Source: Bacteroidales bacterium
GTDB lineage: Bacteria; Bacteroidota; Bacteroidia; Bacteroidales; P3
DNA: 64,000 nucleotides
Assembly (NCBI GenBank): GCA_017480245.1
Contig: JAFVBA010000003.1
Coordinates: 99,651-163,650 of the forward strand
Direction of reading: 5' to 3'
Notes under the pieces: model-generated
The model's database searches: none
What the model saw: only the letters and a program-made list of their open reading frames with translations
Told to the model about the DNA's origin: nothing
In this document: piece after piece, positions 27,773 through 37,794 of the stretch
Layout: every line of letters begins with the position of its first letter
Numbering within the stretch: the stretch's first letter is position 1
Made by a program: the position numbers and the translations under genes

Positions 27773-29626
27773 TTAATCAACTCCGCTTCCGATAACAGGA
27801 CTTTCCATTATCGTTACCGTTCCTTCTTTACTCACGCCCATTCTCGTCTCAGGGTTGGATACCATTGACAGTTTCTCGTCTATATCATCTACCGTCGGAC
27901 GCAAACTCTCTATGAAATCGGCTTTACCTGCTTTTAACAACTCATTAATTCTTCTTATCCTGTCTTTTCTTGACTCCGTCGCTTCTTTTAATGAGAAAGT
28001 GCCTTTATTTGCTTCGGTATTGATGGTTATACCTCCGATAGTGTCTTTCAAAGTCGGTGCTGACACGGATTTTTCTTCGCTCTTCGGGCTTTGGAATATT
28101 GAGTCCATCTCTTTATTCTCGCTCGGTGCAAACAAAGATGCCATTGTCGGTTTCTCAAATGCTACCGTCTCTTCCGTTTCCGGTATCTCTATAGATTGGG
28201 TCTTTTCCTCCGTTCTTGCAAACGCTGCCAATATATCTTCTTTTCTCTCCGATACGGTGTTTTCTTTTATCGGTTCGGATTTTATTTCGCTTTCCTGTCG
28301 GATAGGTTCGCCGAATTGTATCTTTATTATCTCAGGCTCTGCTTTTACTTCCTTTTTTGGTTCAACCAATACCTGCGCCTGTGATTTCTCTTCCTTTTGA
28401 ACCATTTTAAAATCCTCAAACAACGGTGTTACAGGCTGTGGATTTAAGTTTATCGGCTTTTGCTGCACTTGAGGTTGAACAAACGGAGTTGTTTCTGCCT
28501 TCGGTTGATTGTCTGCTTTCGTAGGTTGTGGATTATTCTGCGGTTGTTCTACTGGAAGTACCTTTACTTCTAAATCTTTATTCTGCCGCCTTTCGATATT
28601 ATCGCTCATGTATCTTTGAGGGTCATGATAAATCTCTTTATCTTTAAATCCCGTCGCAACTAAAGTAATTGCAATCTTACCGTCAAGCGAGTCATCGTAT
28701 CCATAACCCCATATCTTATCAACATCAGGACTGGTAAGCTCGTCTATATAACTTGTAATCGTCTCCAATTCGTCCATCTGCAATTGATAGTCTTCTTTGG
28801 ACGAGAAAGAAACATAAAGCAAGATGTTCTTAGTATCTTTCAAATCGTTGTCATTAAGCAAGTCGCTCTCCGTAGCTGCCTTTATAGCTTCGTAAGCTCT
28901 GTCCTCGCCTTCGCCGACTCCGCTTCCCATCAACGCAACTCCTGAGTTACGCATCACAGATTGCACGTCGCGGAAATCAACATGTATGTAGGCGTTGGCA
29001 GTCATTATCTCCGCAATGCCTTTTGCTGCCGTCAACAACACATCATCGGCAAGCGCAAACGCATTTGTTAATAACATATTGCCACGACCTTTCAATTTGT
29101 CAGTATTTACTACTATTATGGAATCAACTACCTCTTTCAAATTCTCTATTCCCACTTTCGCCTGCTCTCTTCTCTTTCTGCCTTCAAAAGAAAACGGTAT
29201 CGTTACAACAGCAACCACTAATATTTCGTCATTTCCTCCGTCTATCTCAATTTCTTTAGCAATCTTGGCAATCTCAGGTGAAGCTCCCGTTCCGGTTCCT
29301 CCGCCCATTCCAGCTGCAATAAACAACATATGTGTATTATTATCCAACACGGCTTTTATTCTATCCGATGCTGCAATAGCCGCCTGCTGTCCAACGTTAG
29401 GATCATTGCCTGCTCCCAAATCTTTATCCCCCAACTTCACTTTAACTTCCACTGGCGATGAATCCAAACTCTGTTTATCCGTATTACAAACAATAAAATC
29501 TACGCCGGTAATCCCTTTGTTGTACATGTGATTGACGGCATTTGTTCCTGCACCTCCGACACCGATAACTTTAATGTATGATCCCTGCTGTTGTGCCGCA
29601 GGAGTTATTTCAAAAATATCTGACAT
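27773..29626 (-). CDS. ftsZ: Cell division GTPase FtsZ with an unusually long C-terminal region, 617 aa
   Basis: Tubulin-like GTPase forming the Z ring. The tubulin signature GGGTGTGASP lies near residues 107-116, with GVGGAGTNAVNHM at the start and the NTD/FRDVQSVM segments in place. The GTPase core ends near residue 330. The remaining 290 residues are Gln/Pro/Glu/Lys-rich and disordered-looking (about 340-530), then a helical basic patch (RKDRIRRINELL). The end, MESPVIGSGVD, lacks the usual D/E-IPAFLR-type peptide that binds FtsA. Family members are typically 380-460 aa. Last gene of the dcw operon, 165 bp after ftsA. Confidence 0.96.
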   Translation of the reverse strand: MSDIFEITPAAQQQGSYIKVIGVGGAGTNAVNHMYNKGITGVDFIVCNTDKQSLDSSPVEVKVKLGDKDLGAGNDPNVGQQAAIAASDRIKAVLDNNTHMLFIAAGMGGGTGTGASPEIAKIAKEIEIDGGNDEILVVAVVTIPFSFEGRKRREQAKVGIENLKEVVDSIIVVNTDKLKGRGNMLLTNAFALADDVLLTAAKGIAEIMTANAYIHVDFRDVQSVMRNSGVALMGSGVGEGEDRAYEAIKAATESDLLNDNDLKDTKNILLYVSFSSKEDYQLQMDELETITSYIDELTSPDVDKIWGYGYDDSLDGKIAITLVATGFKDKEIYHDPQRYMSDNIERRQNKDLEVKVLPVEQPQNNPQPTKADNQPKAETTPFVQPQVQQKPINLNPQPVTPLFEDFKMVQKEEKSQAQVLVEPKKEVKAEPEIIKIQFGEPIRQESEIKSEPIKENTVSERKEDILAAFARTEEKTQSIEIPETEETVAFEKPTMASLFAPSENKEMDSIFQSPKSEEKSVSAPTLKDTIGGITINTEANKGTFSLKEATESRKDRIRRINELLKAGKADFIESLRPTVDDIDEKLSMVSNPETRMGVSKEGTVTIMESPVIGSGVD

Positions 29627-29790
29627 ATATCTATAATGTTTTTATTCCGTTTTTTAATAATCCTTTGTGCAATTTTCAAGGTGTAAAATTACTAATTATT
29701 TAACTCTTACACGGTTTTTATTACCGCTTTTTATAAACAGCAAAATGTTAATAAGTAACCCCACAATCCTTTCTTGCTCCGTTTTCCTGC

Positions 29791-31179
29791 TTATTCTACA
29801 CTTTCATTCAGTACCTTAGCAAAGAATTTTCCCACTGCATCCATAAATCCTCCTTGCGACGGAGATTTAGGTGTTTTTGGCTTTTTTGGTTTCTCTGGTT
29901 TCTTTTTCGGTTCTTCTGTTACCACTGCAGGTTCTTCTTCCACTGTCTTTTTTTCTCCTTGCGTCTTATTTGCAAGCGCTTTCTCTTCGGCTTCAAATCC
30001 TTTCAAAACCAATCCGATTCCTGTAGAATATATTGGGTCTGCACAGTCCGCAGCGCTATCTGACAACCAAACACAGTCAGGCTCCCCTACACGCGTTGTT
30101 ATTCCCGTAATAAATTCTGTATATTGAGCTATGTGCTGCAATTTACTGCCACCGCCAGTCAATACAATGCCTGCTATAAGCATTTTATCGTAGGAATCGT
30201 TCTTTAACTCGTAATCCACCTGCTGTAAAATCATTTGGACACGCGCTTTAATGATACCAGAAAGCATGTATAACGTTACCTCTCTGTTTTCGTGCCCTTT
30301 CAAGCCGGGTATTTGTATTACCGTCATCTGTTGTTTTTCGGTCTGCAAGCAATCACCGTAGTGCGTCTTGAGCGCTTCCGCCTGGTTCTGCATAATACGG
30401 CAAGTGTCCTTGATGTCATTCGTTATACTGTTTCCCGCAAGCTGTATCACCGCTGTATGTCTTAATATTCCCTCTTGGAAAATAGCCATATCAGTAGTTC
30501 CGCCGCCTATATCCACAAGACATACTCCTGCAGTCTTTTCATTAGCATCCAACACGGATTCAGAACTTGCTATAGGCTCCAATATTAATCCTTTTACCTT
30601 GTATCCTGCTAAAGCAACACTTCTGGAAATATTATGTACATTTGTCTCATCTCCGCTTATAAGATTGTAGTTGCATTCTATCACCTTGCCGATATATCCC
30701 ACCGGATCAATTATTCCTGTCTCTCCGTCTATAATATAATCCTGCGGAACTATGTCAATAATACTGTCGCCCGGTGGTAAAACGATGTTGCGCTGCTCTT
30801 CAAGCAAAGCATCAATGTCTTCTTGGGTGATTATATGGTCGTCTTCCTTAATTATCTTCGTTCCTCTCTGAGGCGTGTTCTTTATATTGTGACCTGCGAT
30901 GCCGATATAAGCCTCCGTAACTTTAATATTACACTTTTTCTCCGCCTGTTCTACTGCAATCTTGATACTTTCCGCTGTCTTGGTAATAACTTTGACCTCG
31001 CCGTGTTGCACTCCTACTGACGGTGTCTTTCCCATGCCGATTATCTTAACTTTTCCTTCGGCATCTTTCTTTCCGATAAACACGGCTATCTTAGTAGTTC
31101 CTACATCTATTCCGACAACTACGTTATCCATGTTGTTATTTACCGGAGAAGTACCTGTTTGCCCATGTAAATTTTCCAT
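29791..31179 (-). CDS. ftsA: Cell division protein FtsA, 462 aa
   Basis: Actin-fold ATPase that anchors FtsZ to the membrane. Phosphate-1 loop VGIDVGTTKIAVFIG, phosphate-2 region CLVDIGGGTTDMAIF, adenosine motif AGIVLTGGGSKL. A Lys/Pro-rich linker (about 415-440) leads to a final amphipathic helix (FMDAVGKFFAKVL), the membrane-targeting sequence. It lies 22 bp after ftsQ in the operon. Confidence 0.95.
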   Translation of the reverse strand: MENLHGQTGTSPVNNNMDNVVVGIDVGTTKIAVFIGKKDAEGKVKIIGMGKTPSVGVQHGEVKVITKTAESIKIAVEQAEKKCNIKVTEAYIGIAGHNIKNTPQRGTKIIKEDDHIITQEDIDALLEEQRNIVLPPGDSIIDIVPQDYIIDGETGIIDPVGYIGKVIECNYNLISGDETNVHNISRSVALAGYKVKGLILEPIASSESVLDANEKTAGVCLVDIGGGTTDMAIFQEGILRHTAVIQLAGNSITNDIKDTCRIMQNQAEALKTHYGDCLQTEKQQMTVIQIPGLKGHENREVTLYMLSGIIKARVQMILQQVDYELKNDSYDKMLIAGIVLTGGGSKLQHIAQYTEFITGITTRVGEPDCVWLSDSAADCADPIYSTGIGLVLKGFEAEEKALANKTQGEKKTVEEEPAVVTEEPKKKPEKPKKPKTPKSPSQGGFMDAVGKFFAKVLNESVE

Positions 31180-31200
31180 AAACTATATCTTTTTTATTAA

Positions 31201-32076
31201 TTATCTCTGTTGTTTTGAACATACTACCTGATTATGAAAACTCAAATCAATGCTTTCATAATCCTCCCACCCTTTCGGTTTAAATGAATACTCTATCAAA
31301 TAATGCAATTTCGTCAGTTCCTCTCTCCATAATGCCTCGTCTCCCAACTTTATTGTGTATTCCCCTTGTGTAGGAAGAAGATACCAACGATTTTTCTCCT
31401 TTCTTATTCCGCTTATCCACTGCCTAAGAACGTCATCATCGTTTATCATCATCGCTAACCTGTGTATCAACTTGCAATCAACATACTTTGATGTATCTAT
31501 TTTACCGTATGGTCTGTCTTTTATATCCCCAGACGCTATCATACAATGCGGCACATTGTTTTGTTCTGCATTCTCTGCGCTGCACTCTCTCTTATTATCC
31601 ACAATATAATACTGTTCTCCCTTGGAATTATAAACTTTTGCCACTGCATTTTTCTGATAAACCGTTATCCTTAGCACTCCAGAAGGAGAAACAGAAACAA
31701 CTGTATGTTCAACAAAGTTCAACGTCTGAAGATAATCCTTTATTTCGTCCGTTTTAATCTGATTGCGCCTGAAAGAAATGAAATTTCCGAATTTGTTTGC
31801 TAACTTCTGAGAAATGTCTTTATCCGTAAAAACTACGGAAGAATTCTTCGGATATTCAACAATTGTCTCTTTCGCCGTGATTTTCATAAAACCCATAAGA
31901 AAAGGAACGGCAAAAGCAATAACAATTACCCCTGCAATCAACAACAAATAGCGTCGCAAATTCATTGATGAATGCTTCGGTAATGGTTTATTTTCAGAGT
32001 TCAACGCCGAATTATCCTTTAGTATTAAACTCTCTTCACCGTTAATTTCCAATTGTTTCAAATCATCATTATTCAT
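31201..32076 (-). CDS. ftsQ: Cell division protein FtsQ/DivIB, 291 aa
   Basis: Bitopic protein: a short cytosolic N-terminus (about 40 residues), one membrane helix (YLLLIAGVIVIAFAVPFLMG, about 45-64) and a periplasmic POTRA-like domain. It links early and late divisome proteins. Sequence conservation is low, as usual for FtsQ; the call rests on topology and its exact position between murC and ftsA. Its start codon shares one base with the murC stop. Confidence 0.88.
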   Translation of the reverse strand: MNNDDLKQLEINGEESLILKDNSALNSENKPLPKHSSMNLRRYLLLIAGVIVIAFAVPFLMGFMKITAKETIVEYPKNSSVVFTDKDISQKLANKFGNFISFRRNQIKTDEIKDYLQTLNFVEHTVVSVSPSGVLRITVYQKNAVAKVYNSKGEQYYIVDNKRECSAENAEQNNVPHCMIASGDIKDRPYGKIDTSKYVDCKLIHRLAMMINDDDVLRQWISGIRKEKNRWYLLPTQGEYTIKLGDEALWREELTKLHYLIEYSFKPKGWEDYESIDLSFHNQVVCSKQQR

Positions 32077-33446
32077 TATTCGTTCAGCAATGTTTCAATC
32101 TCTGGCACCAAACGGTCAATATCTCCTGCGCCAAAGGTAATTAAAAATTTAGGATTGAGAGCCTCTAACAACGGAAAAAGTTGTTCTTTAGTTACAAGAT
32201 ACTTATCCATTTTGTTTATTTTGTGAAGTATCATGTGTGAATCAACTCCCTCAATCGGTTCCTCGCGTGCAGGATATATCGGAAGCAATATCACTTCGTC
32301 CAATTTTGTCAAGGCATCAGCAAATTCATCTGCCAAATCGCGCGTTCTGGAATACAAATGCGGTTGGAATATGCCCGTAAGACGTTCATTCGGATACATC
32401 TGCCGCAAAGATTCTATGGTAGAAGAAATTTCCTGAGGGTGATGTGCGTAATCGTCAATGAAGATTCTTTCCGATGATTTGATACGGAAATCCAATCTTC
32501 TCTGCATTCCCGAGAATGTCTTCAAACCTTCACGCAATATCTTTTCTCTTTCCTGTTTATCCACCCCGATTGATTGTAACGCAAAGTTACAAACGCTCAA
32601 TGCGGCCACTGCATTTTCCACGTTATGCAAACCAGGATAGGTCATCTGCATATCGTACCAAACTCCGTCCTTATGTTTGTAGTCAAAATAGTAACTTCCT
32701 TTGCTTATTCTCAGATTCCAAATATAATTATCCGATTCTATGTCCGTCAATGAGTAGGTTTGCAAAGGTGTTTTGTCTTTTAAATCTTCTATTAACCGCT
32801 CTCTGTCTATTCTTACAAGCAACAGCCCGTTTTTATCCGTCAATTGTGCGAATTGCTCGAAGGCATTATGCAAGTTTTCATACGTATGGTAAATATCCAT
32901 GTGGTCTTCGTCAATAGCAGTTATCACCGAAGCAAAAGGACTTAACTGCAAAAAACTTCTGTCATACTCATCGGCCTCTGCAACCACGAATTCAGAATCT
33001 TTATTATAGATAAAATTGCTGTCAATACTCTTTAAAATTCCGCCTAAGAACGCACTGCAACCGTAAGGAGAGTTACTCAAAATATGGGCAATCATTCCGC
33101 AAGTAGTAGTCTTGCCGTGAGAACCTGCAACAGCCAAAACTTTCTTGCCTTTGGTGATATGCCCCAAGGCAACGGAGCGTTTTTCCATCGGAATACCCAA
33201 TTGCTTGATATAATTCAACTGAATGCTATTTTCGGGTATGGCAGGAGTGTAAATACACAGGTCAATATCCGAAGGAACATTCTCTTTGATGTCTTCATAA
33301 TTGATTTTTATTCCCTCTTTTTCCAATTGCTCTGTCAGATTGCTCTTTGTACGGTCATAACCCATAACCTCATCACCTTTAGTGTTGAGATAACGGGCTA
33401 TTGCACTCATTCCGATTCCTCCTATACCCAAAAAATAAACTCGCAT
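32076..33446 (-). CDS. murC: UDP-N-acetylmuramate--L-alanine ligase
   Basis: Adds L-Ala to UDP-MurNAc, the first amino acid of the murein stem peptide. Nucleotide-binding start FLGIGGIGMSAIARYL, ATP loop VAGSHGKTTTCGM (about 108-120), then EADEYDRSFL and the C-terminal YAHHPQEI. Length 456 aa is normal. Position between murG and ftsQ is canonical for Bacteroidetes. Confidence 0.96.
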   Translation of the reverse strand: MRVYFLGIGGIGMSAIARYLNTKGDEVMGYDRTKSNLTEQLEKEGIKINYEDIKENVPSDIDLCIYTPAIPENSIQLNYIKQLGIPMEKRSVALGHITKGKKVLAVAGSHGKTTTCGMIAHILSNSPYGCSAFLGGILKSIDSNFIYNKDSEFVVAEADEYDRSFLQLSPFASVITAIDEDHMDIYHTYENLHNAFEQFAQLTDKNGLLLVRIDRERLIEDLKDKTPLQTYSLTDIESDNYIWNLRISKGSYYFDYKHKDGVWYDMQMTYPGLHNVENAVAALSVCNFALQSIGVDKQEREKILREGLKTFSGMQRRLDFRIKSSERIFIDDYAHHPQEISSTIESLRQMYPNERLTGIFQPHLYSRTRDLADEFADALTKLDEVILLPIYPAREEPIEGVDSHMILHKINKMDKYLVTKEQLFPLLEALNPKFLITFGAGDIDRLVPEIETLLNE

Positions 33447-33467
33447 TACCTTATTATATTATTGTAT

Positions 33468-34628
33468 TTACTTTTTAATTATTTTTTCTATCTCTTTAAA
33501 AATTCTTTCGTCTGCATCACCGACCCCCAATTGCAAAATATTTTCGCCCAATTGCTTCATTTTCTCTTTATCGTTGATAAGAGAGTTTAAAGTTCCCGCG
33601 AACTCGTCTTGCAATTCATTGTCTCTAATCATAATTGCGGCATTTTTATTCACCAATGCCATCGCATTTTTGGTTTGATGGTCTTCCGCAACATTAGGGG
33701 ACGGAACAAGAATTACAGGTTTGCCGACAAGACACAATTCACTCACCGTCAAAGCACCTGCCCTGGCAATAACAACATCGCTTATGCTGTAAGCCTTGTC
33801 CATATCAAAAATAAATTCATTAATTTTGATAATCTCCTTTGCTTTAGGGTTGCTGGCAAACAATGATGCCGTCCTTTCTTTTATACCTGCGTAATAAAAT
33901 TTACCTGTCTGCCAAAGAAGTTGAATATCATTGTCAATAAAATATTGCAAATTGTTTTCAACGGCTTTATTTACCGTACCTGCGCCCAAACTTCCCCCCG
34001 TAACCAATACGGTACGCTTTTCCGGATTAAGACCGAAGTCTTTAACCGCCGCTTCTCTCAACTGCGCAGTTTTTTCTCTTAAAAGAGAAATATTTTTTCT
34101 CACAGGATTGCCCGTAAATACGATTTTGTCCTTCGGAAAATATTTCTCCATACCCGAATATGCCACGCAAATTCTCTTTGCCTGCTTTGCAAGAATTTGG
34201 TTACTCTTACCGGCTAACGAATTCTGCTCTTGCAAAAGAGTAGGTATGTTTAAAAATTGCGCTTGTTTCAATGTAGCCCACGAAGCATAGCCTCCCACGC
34301 CGATAACAACGTCAGGAGCAAAATCTTTAAGTATTTTTTTCGCTTTAAATGAAGATGACAGCATTTTGAAAGGCAGAGTAATATTTTTCCAAAGTTTTTT
34401 CCTTTGAAAGCCTGCTATTTTCAAACCGACTATTTCATATCCCGCTTGCGGAACTTTCTGCATTTCCATTCTGCCTTCCGCTCCCACGAAAAGGATTTTT
34501 GCATTTGCATCATGTTGCTTTATAACATTTGCAATTGCAACCGCAGGAAAAATATGTCCTCCCGTTCCTCCTCCGCTTATTATTACTCTTAAGTGTTCCA
34601 AATCTTCTTTTGAATCTCGTTTATTCAT
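33468..34628 (-). CDS. murG: UDP-GlcNAc:lipid I N-acetylglucosaminyltransferase
   Basis: Converts lipid I to lipid II at the inner face of the membrane. GT-B fold with the N-terminal ISGGGTGGHIFPA loop, IGVGGYASW, VTGGSLGAGTVN and the C-terminal donor site around RAGALTVSEL. Length 386 aa. The start overlaps the end of ftsW by 8 bp. Confidence 0.96.
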   Translation of the reverse strand: MNKRDSKEDLEHLRVIISGGGTGGHIFPAVAIANVIKQHDANAKILFVGAEGRMEMQKVPQAGYEIVGLKIAGFQRKKLWKNITLPFKMLSSSFKAKKILKDFAPDVVIGVGGYASWATLKQAQFLNIPTLLQEQNSLAGKSNQILAKQAKRICVAYSGMEKYFPKDKIVFTGNPVRKNISLLREKTAQLREAAVKDFGLNPEKRTVLVTGGSLGAGTVNKAVENNLQYFIDNDIQLLWQTGKFYYAGIKERTASLFASNPKAKEIIKINEFIFDMDKAYSISDVVIARAGALTVSELCLVGKPVILVPSPNVAEDHQTKNAMALVNKNAAIMIRDNELQDEFAGTLNSLINDKEKMKQLGENILQLGVGDADERIFKEIEKIIKK

Positions 34629-35874
34629 TATCGTTTATTTCTATTTCTTGCTGTTCTTCACTAACAGTCGGAGGCTTAATCTTCTCTTTGCTTATTGAAC
34701 TTTGCTCGCTGCTAATTGTTATATTAATTATCATTCCCAAGAATATACTTGCAAAAATAAAAGAAGTACCTCCGTAAGAAATGAAAGGCAATGTCTGTCC
34801 TGTTACAGGAATAAGACCTACTGCGACACTCATATTTATAAGTGTTTGCAATGTTATCAAAATTCCGATAGCCAAACAAGCCATTGAACCGAAATATCCG
34901 TCAATATTTCTCGCAGCTTTGAACATTCTGTACAATAAAATTACATATAAAAAGATTATTAAACCTCCTAACCAAATTCCTCCCTCTTCTAAGATGATGG
35001 AAAAAATAAAATCATTATGTCCTTCTTCCAAGAATCTGGATTGAATGCTGTTTCCAATACCGCGACCTAACAATCCACCCGTCGCAACTGCAGTAAGAGC
35101 TTGGTTAGCCTGAGTTATCTCCGAATAATCTGCAGACGTATGCCCCTCAGTTCTGCTTACAATTGTTGCCAAACGTCCGATTTTACTTGCAAATTCAGGA
35201 TTCAATTTAGCAATAAGCAACAACATTCCCAACAATCCTACTAATATCAAAAGAGTAAGGTATAAATATCTTTTATTTATTCCTCCTATTCTCATAATAA
35301 GGAAACCTGTTACAAATATCAATACAGTTGTGGAAAAGTTAGACCAAAAAACGGTCATACACACGAGTAATAAAGGAAACAATGCTTTAAAAAATATTTC
35401 TTTTGTCTCTATCCGTTCTTGATTTGCTGCCATTACGGAACAAATATAAAGCAATACTGCATATTTTGCTATTTCTGACGGTTGAAATTGAAGATTCAAA
35501 AAAGGTAAGTGCAGTCTTATCCAACGGGCTGTCGATAATGTCTCGGAATTAAGGGCAGCCATTAAGTAAGGGACACAAGTTAAGGCAATAGATAAGTATA
35601 AAAGGAAAGTAAGCCATCGGGTTATTTTCCTATAATCCGTTCTATGAAAAATATAACAACAAATAAAACCTATCAATAAGAAAATTGTATGACGAAGAAG
35701 CAACGGTAAAAAATTATTATTGACAACCTCTTTACCCATTGCAGAAAACACCTCTACTATACTTATTATTATAAATAAGAAATACACACTCCACATTATC
35801 TTATCACCCCGTAATAATGACGAATGACGGGTGTTTAATGTTGAATGCTGATTGTTTGATGCCGAAGTGTTCAT
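34621..35874 (-). CDS. ftsW: Septal peptidoglycan polymerase FtsW (SEDS family)
   Basis: Ten-helix SEDS glycosyltransferase that polymerises lipid II at the septum with the transpeptidase FtsI. Family motifs: LQFQPSEIAKYA, GGLLGRGIGNS and the GQTLPFISYGGTSF region near the end. Length 417 aa. It follows the murD remnant directly (15-bp gap), where intact clusters carry full-length murD. Confidence 0.95.
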   Translation of the reverse strand: MNTSASNNQHSTLNTRHSSLLRGDKIMWSVYFLFIIISIVEVFSAMGKEVVNNNFLPLLLRHTIFLLIGFICCYIFHRTDYRKITRWLTFLLYLSIALTCVPYLMAALNSETLSTARWIRLHLPFLNLQFQPSEIAKYAVLLYICSVMAANQERIETKEIFFKALFPLLLVCMTVFWSNFSTTVLIFVTGFLIMRIGGINKRYLYLTLLILVGLLGMLLLIAKLNPEFASKIGRLATIVSRTEGHTSADYSEITQANQALTAVATGGLLGRGIGNSIQSRFLEEGHNDFIFSIILEEGGIWLGGLIIFLYVILLYRMFKAARNIDGYFGSMACLAIGILITLQTLINMSVAVGLIPVTGQTLPFISYGGTSFIFASIFLGMIINITISSEQSSISKEKIKPPTVSEEQQEIEINDNE

Positions 35875-35889
35875 TATTGTTTTTATTTA

Positions 35890-36396
35890 TTATAAACTCT
35901 GCACGGTTGAACTAAAAACATCGGAAAGATTATGATTAACTTCTTCCGTATCAAAAGACATAAAGACAACACAGTCATCGCTTGTAACAATTTTTGATAT
36001 ACTGTTTATAGTATCCGATATTGTTAAAGAATTTTGTCCCATATCATTTTCAGAAGCCTGTATTTCGTAAATGGATTTAATTTTCCCGTTAAGAGCTTTC
36101 CTTATATTATTTATTTCCTTATCCGTTGTAAGTCCTTTATTAATAATCCAAATAATGTTTTTATTAATCTTTTCGAACAACAGCCATGCTGAGTTAAGAT
36201 TATGAATATTAGTTGCATCCATATAATCAACGCCTGAAACAGTTACGGGATTTTTTACTTTGTCTAAAGTTTTTTCACAAAGAAATCCGCGCATAAGAGT
36301 TTCATTTCTCATTTTGCGAATGTTATTATATGCACGCTCCGTCTTGAGAGCATAATTTACTGTAGTTTTATCCGTTGCCAATTCTTCTATTGTCAT
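35890..36396 (-). pseudogene. Degenerate MurD remnant: C-terminal domain only, 168 aa
   Basis: Occupies the murD slot between mraY and ftsW. Residues 45-168 align by eye with the C-terminal domain of Bacteroidetes MurD: SGVDYMDATNIHNLNSAW matches the family's GVEFINDSKATNVNSxW. IIWIINKG matches WIVGGVDKG, and the last 30 residues match LSPACASFDxFxNYxxRGxxFKxxV, ending STVQSL. The UDP-binding and ATP-binding domains (about the first 290 residues) are absent, and the catalytic DSKATN, GGxDKG and SPACASFD residues are changed. It cannot be a D-Glu ligase. The frame is nevertheless open and the gene sits 18 bp from mraY and 15 bp from ftsW, so a retained small protein is possible. A working murD must be elsewhere, or another ligase has taken over. 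Confidence 0.72.
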
Positions 36397-36414
36397 AATT
36401 ATTTAATTTTTTTG

Positions 36415-37668
36415 TTATCTTAGTTTTAAAGTTATTATTGTTATCACAGCCAATATTATACTTATCAAAAAGAAACGCTGAACTATTTTACTCTCGTGCC
36501 AACCTTTCTTTTGGAAATGATGATGGATAGGCGTCATTAGGAAAATTCTTCTGCCTTCTCCGTATTTGCGTTTAGTGAATTTGAAATAAGATACCTGCAT
36601 CATCACACTTACGCTTTCTATTAAGAATATTCCGCAAAGTATAGGCAGCAGCCATTCTTTTCTTATCAATATTGCCAATACCGCTATTATACCTCCGATT
36701 GACAAAGATCCTGTATCTCCCATAAATACCTGAGCAGGATAAGTATTATACCAAAGAAATCCCGCCGTTGCGCCTACAAATGCCGCTATAAATATAGTTA
36801 ATTCGCCTATATTGGGAATATACATTATGTTCAAGTAGTTTGCAAAAATTATATTACCGCTTACCCAAGCCAATATGCCGAGAGTGGAACCTATTATAGC
36901 ACTTGTACCCGTGGCAAGTCCGTCAATACCGTCCGTAAGGTTCGCTCCGTTACTTACAGCCGTGATGATAAGGATAACAATCGGGATGAAAACCAACCAT
37001 GCCCAATTCTTGTAATCATCAGTGAAGGGTTTAAGAATTTTACCGTAGTCAAACTCATGTCCTTTTATGAAAGGAATAGTTGTTTTGGTGCTGCGGACAC
37101 TTTCTTTTGTAAATTCTTGTTTTGCTTTCTCGTAAGTACTCTCCACTTGTAAGTTGTGAGTTTGGGAATACGTGGCAACATCCTGTTTTTCTTTGATTAC
37201 AATATCACCGTTGAAGAACATAATACTTCCGACAATGATACCCAGAGTTACTTGTCCCAATATTTTACCCCAACCACTCATTCCTTCCTTGTGTTTTTTG
37301 AAAACTTTGATGTAATCATCGCGGAAACCCAAAAGACCTAACCAAACGGTTGTGATAATCATTATTATTATGTAAATATTATCCAATCTGCAAAACAATA
37401 ATACAGGCACCAAAATACCCAAAAGTATAATTATTCCGCCCATAGTAGGAGTACCTTCTTTTTCTTTCTGTCCTGCCAAACCCAAATCTCTTACGGTCTC
37501 CCCTATCTGTTGTCTTTTCAGAATATTTATCAATTTTCCGCCGAAGACTATCGTTATCAACAGCGACAATATAGCAGACGCTGCAGCACGGAAGGAAATG
37601 TATTGAAACACTCCCGCTCCCGGAAAATCAAATGCCCTGTCCAACCAATCAAACAAATAATATAACAT
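36415..37668 (-). CDS. mraY: Phospho-MurNAc-pentapeptide translocase MraY
   Basis: Multi-pass membrane enzyme making lipid I from UDP-MurNAc-pentapeptide and undecaprenyl phosphate. Motifs: [16 protein letters not shown] (Asp pair), [15 protein letters not shown] and the C-terminal MTPIHHHFQ histidines. At 417 aa it is longer than E. coli MraY (360) because of a loop of about 60 residues after the fifth helix, a usual feature of Bacteroidetes MraY. Confidence 0.96.
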   Translation of the reverse strand: MLYYLFDWLDRAFDFPGAGVFQYISFRAAASAILSLLITIVFGGKLINILKRQQIGETVRDLGLAGQKEKEGTPTMGGIIILLGILVPVLLFCRLDNIYIIIMIITTVWLGLLGFRDDYIKVFKKHKEGMSGWGKILGQVTLGIIVGSIMFFNGDIVIKEKQDVATYSQTHNLQVESTYEKAKQEFTKESVRSTKTTIPFIKGHEFDYGKILKPFTDDYKNWAWLVFIPIVILIITAVSNGANLTDGIDGLATGTSAIIGSTLGILAWVSGNIIFANYLNIMYIPNIGELTIFIAAFVGATAGFLWYNTYPAQVFMGDTGSLSIGGIIAVLAILIRKEWLLPILCGIFLIESVSVMMQVSYFKFTKRKYGEGRRIFLMTPIHHHFQKKGWHESKIVQRFFLISIILAVITIITLKLR

Positions 37669-37708
37669 ATCTTTTTTACTATTTAATATTCAATCATTTA
37701 AAATTGTC

Positions 37709-37794
37709 AAAATAAAGTGCCATTTCAGTAAATTCTTTTTTGAAAAGAGTAAAATGTTTTCTGAAAAGAATTTTTTGTTTCGCCACTTTATTTT
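37709..37794. repeat. Near-complete copy of the interspersed repeat (R4)
   Basis: AAAATAAAGTGCC at the left and GCCACTTTATTTT at the right frame the shared core, here in the opposite orientation to R3 (CTTTTTTGAAAAGAGT, AAAATGTTTTCTGAAAAGAA). It sits inside the dcw operon between murE and mraY, its edge touching the murE stop codon, so it is transcribed as part of the operon and could fold into a hairpin in the message. Confidence 0.8.

Noticed and set aside
28995-29531. 178-codon plus-strand ORF
   Set aside because: Antisense to the conserved GTPase core of ftsZ.
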